Below, piece by piece: positions 5,614 through 6,181 of a stretch of DNA of 6,181 bases. A program made the position numbers and the translations under genes. Each line of letters opens with the position of its first letter. Positions within the stretch are counted from its first letter, which is position 1. Source of the stretch: Candidatus Uhrbacteria bacterium (GTDB lineage Bacteria; Patescibacteriota; Patescibacteriia; UBA9934; GWF2-40-263); contig CAIKXH010000117.1 in NCBI GenBank assembly GCA_903831335.1, positions 1 to 6,181 of the forward strand. Reading direction: 5' to 3'. The notes under the pieces were generated by a model that saw nothing but the letters and a program-made list of their open reading frames with translations, had not been told where the DNA came from and ran no database searches.

Positions 5614-6181
5614 ATGAAACGATCCTACCTCGTTTTGGCGCTCTTTGCGCTCGGACTCGCTACCCTCTTGCATCCAGCCATTGTGCGAGCAGAAACAACC
5701 ACAACACCCGCACCTCTTGTAGAAACAACAACAGAACCTACCTATGACGGCATCGATATCGAGAAACTCAAGGCCACACCAACCTCTTTTGGTTTTCTGT
5801 GGCGCACCGTCAAAGAAACGGTTTTGTTGACACTTGCGTTTGATCCAAACAAAAAAGCAGAGCTTGCCATGAAGTTTTCTGAAGAAAACATGCAGATCGC
5901 AGAAAAAATTCTCGCAGAAAGCACAGATGAAAAATTGAAAGCACAAGCGGAAAAAAGTTTGCAACGCGCAAAGACACTCGTAGATAAAATGAATGAGCAA
6001 CAAGAAAAAGCTCTGAAAAAACCAACCAAAGAAACAGAGCGCCTCTTGAAAAACAGCACGATCCTTCTTGAACGACAATCGAATCTTTATGATCGCCTTG
6101 AACAAAGCGCTGATCCTAAACTTGTAGAACGCGTCAATCAATTGCGAAAAGAAGTTTCTGACTCAAGCAAACGTCTAGAAA
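5614..6181 (+). CDS. Secreted DUF5667-like protein, 3' end off the window
   Basis: The plus frame is open from 5614 to the window edge (189 codons visible, no stop). It starts with a Sec signal peptide: MKR, hydrophobic core LVLALFALGLATLL, and a probable cut after Ala26 (IVRA/ETT). A Thr/Pro-rich spacer follows (27-45), then the DUF5667 signature, residues about 56-100: TPTSFGFLWRTVKETVLLTL, FDPNKKAELAMKFSEENMQIA. The rest is a charged, probably helical or coiled-coil stretch rich in Lys, Glu and Gln. The family is common in Patescibacteria, lies outside the membrane and has no established function; similarity was judged by eye. An in-frame ATG at 5593 would add seven residues and would fit leaderless transcription; I keep 5614 because it gives a standard signal-peptide start. 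Neither ATG has a Shine-Dalgarno site. It is divergent from rseP, but no functional link is shown. Confidence 0.85.
   Translation, partial: MKRSYLVLALFALGLATLLHPAIVRAETTTTPAPLVETTTEPTYDGIDIEKLKATPTSFGFLWRTVKETVLLTLAFDPNKKAELAMKFSEENMQIAEKILAESTDEKLKAQAEKSLQRAKTLVDKMNEQQEKALKKPTKETERLLKNSTILLERQSNLYDRLEQSADPKLVERVNQLRKEVSDSSKRLE

Noticed and set aside
5608..6141. 177-codon open frame on the minus strand
   Set aside because: It lies opposite the DUF5667-like gene, its translation is Phe/Cys-rich and low in complexity, and the plus-strand frame has a signal peptide and a recognisable domain.

Overview
The window reads as part of a small bacterial genome, most likely a Candidate Phyla Radiation (Patescibacteria) member. 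The reasons are a DUF5667-type secreted protein, a COG2827-type mini GIY-YIG nuclease, a single-PDZ site-2 protease, few Shine-Dalgarno sites, and many palindromic repeats of kinds common in those genomes. The phylum is an inference. All visible stops are TAG or TAA, and nothing suggests a recoded TGA. Host genes sampled by hand are about 45% GC.

Layout: five genes run leftward (minus strand) and one runs rightward. The leftward order is an RseP-like intramembrane protease (5512-4433), pheS (4319-3273), a 96-residue GIY-YIG nuclease (3228-2938), pheT (2897-444) and a small DUF948-like membrane protein that runs off the left edge (351-1). The divergent gene is a secreted DUF5667-like protein (5614 to the right edge). 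Both divergent genes have a -10-like hexamer only 6-9 nt before an ATG, so leaderless transcription is plausible.

pheS and pheT encode the two subunits of phenylalanyl-tRNA synthetase. rseP and the flanking membrane or secreted proteins are envelope functions that share the locus without an obvious pathway link.

The striking part is the repeats. Every junction in the leftward gene run holds a different inverted-repeat element: a 96-nt hairpin between rseP and pheS, a pair of perfect 33-bp inverted repeats enclosing the GIY-YIG gene between pheS and pheT, and inverted arrays of an 8-bp unit between pheT and the last gene. Three more GC-rich palindromes lie in frame inside coding sequence: two related copies in pheT and one in the DUF948-like gene.

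The best candidate for something undescribed is the 361-bp GIY-YIG unit (2906-3266). It has terminal inverted repeats, about 36% GC in the gene, and a position exactly between pheS and pheT. It looks like a minimal mobile element, and it shares its outermost TGTCAT/ATGACA ends with the neighbouring 96-nt hairpin.
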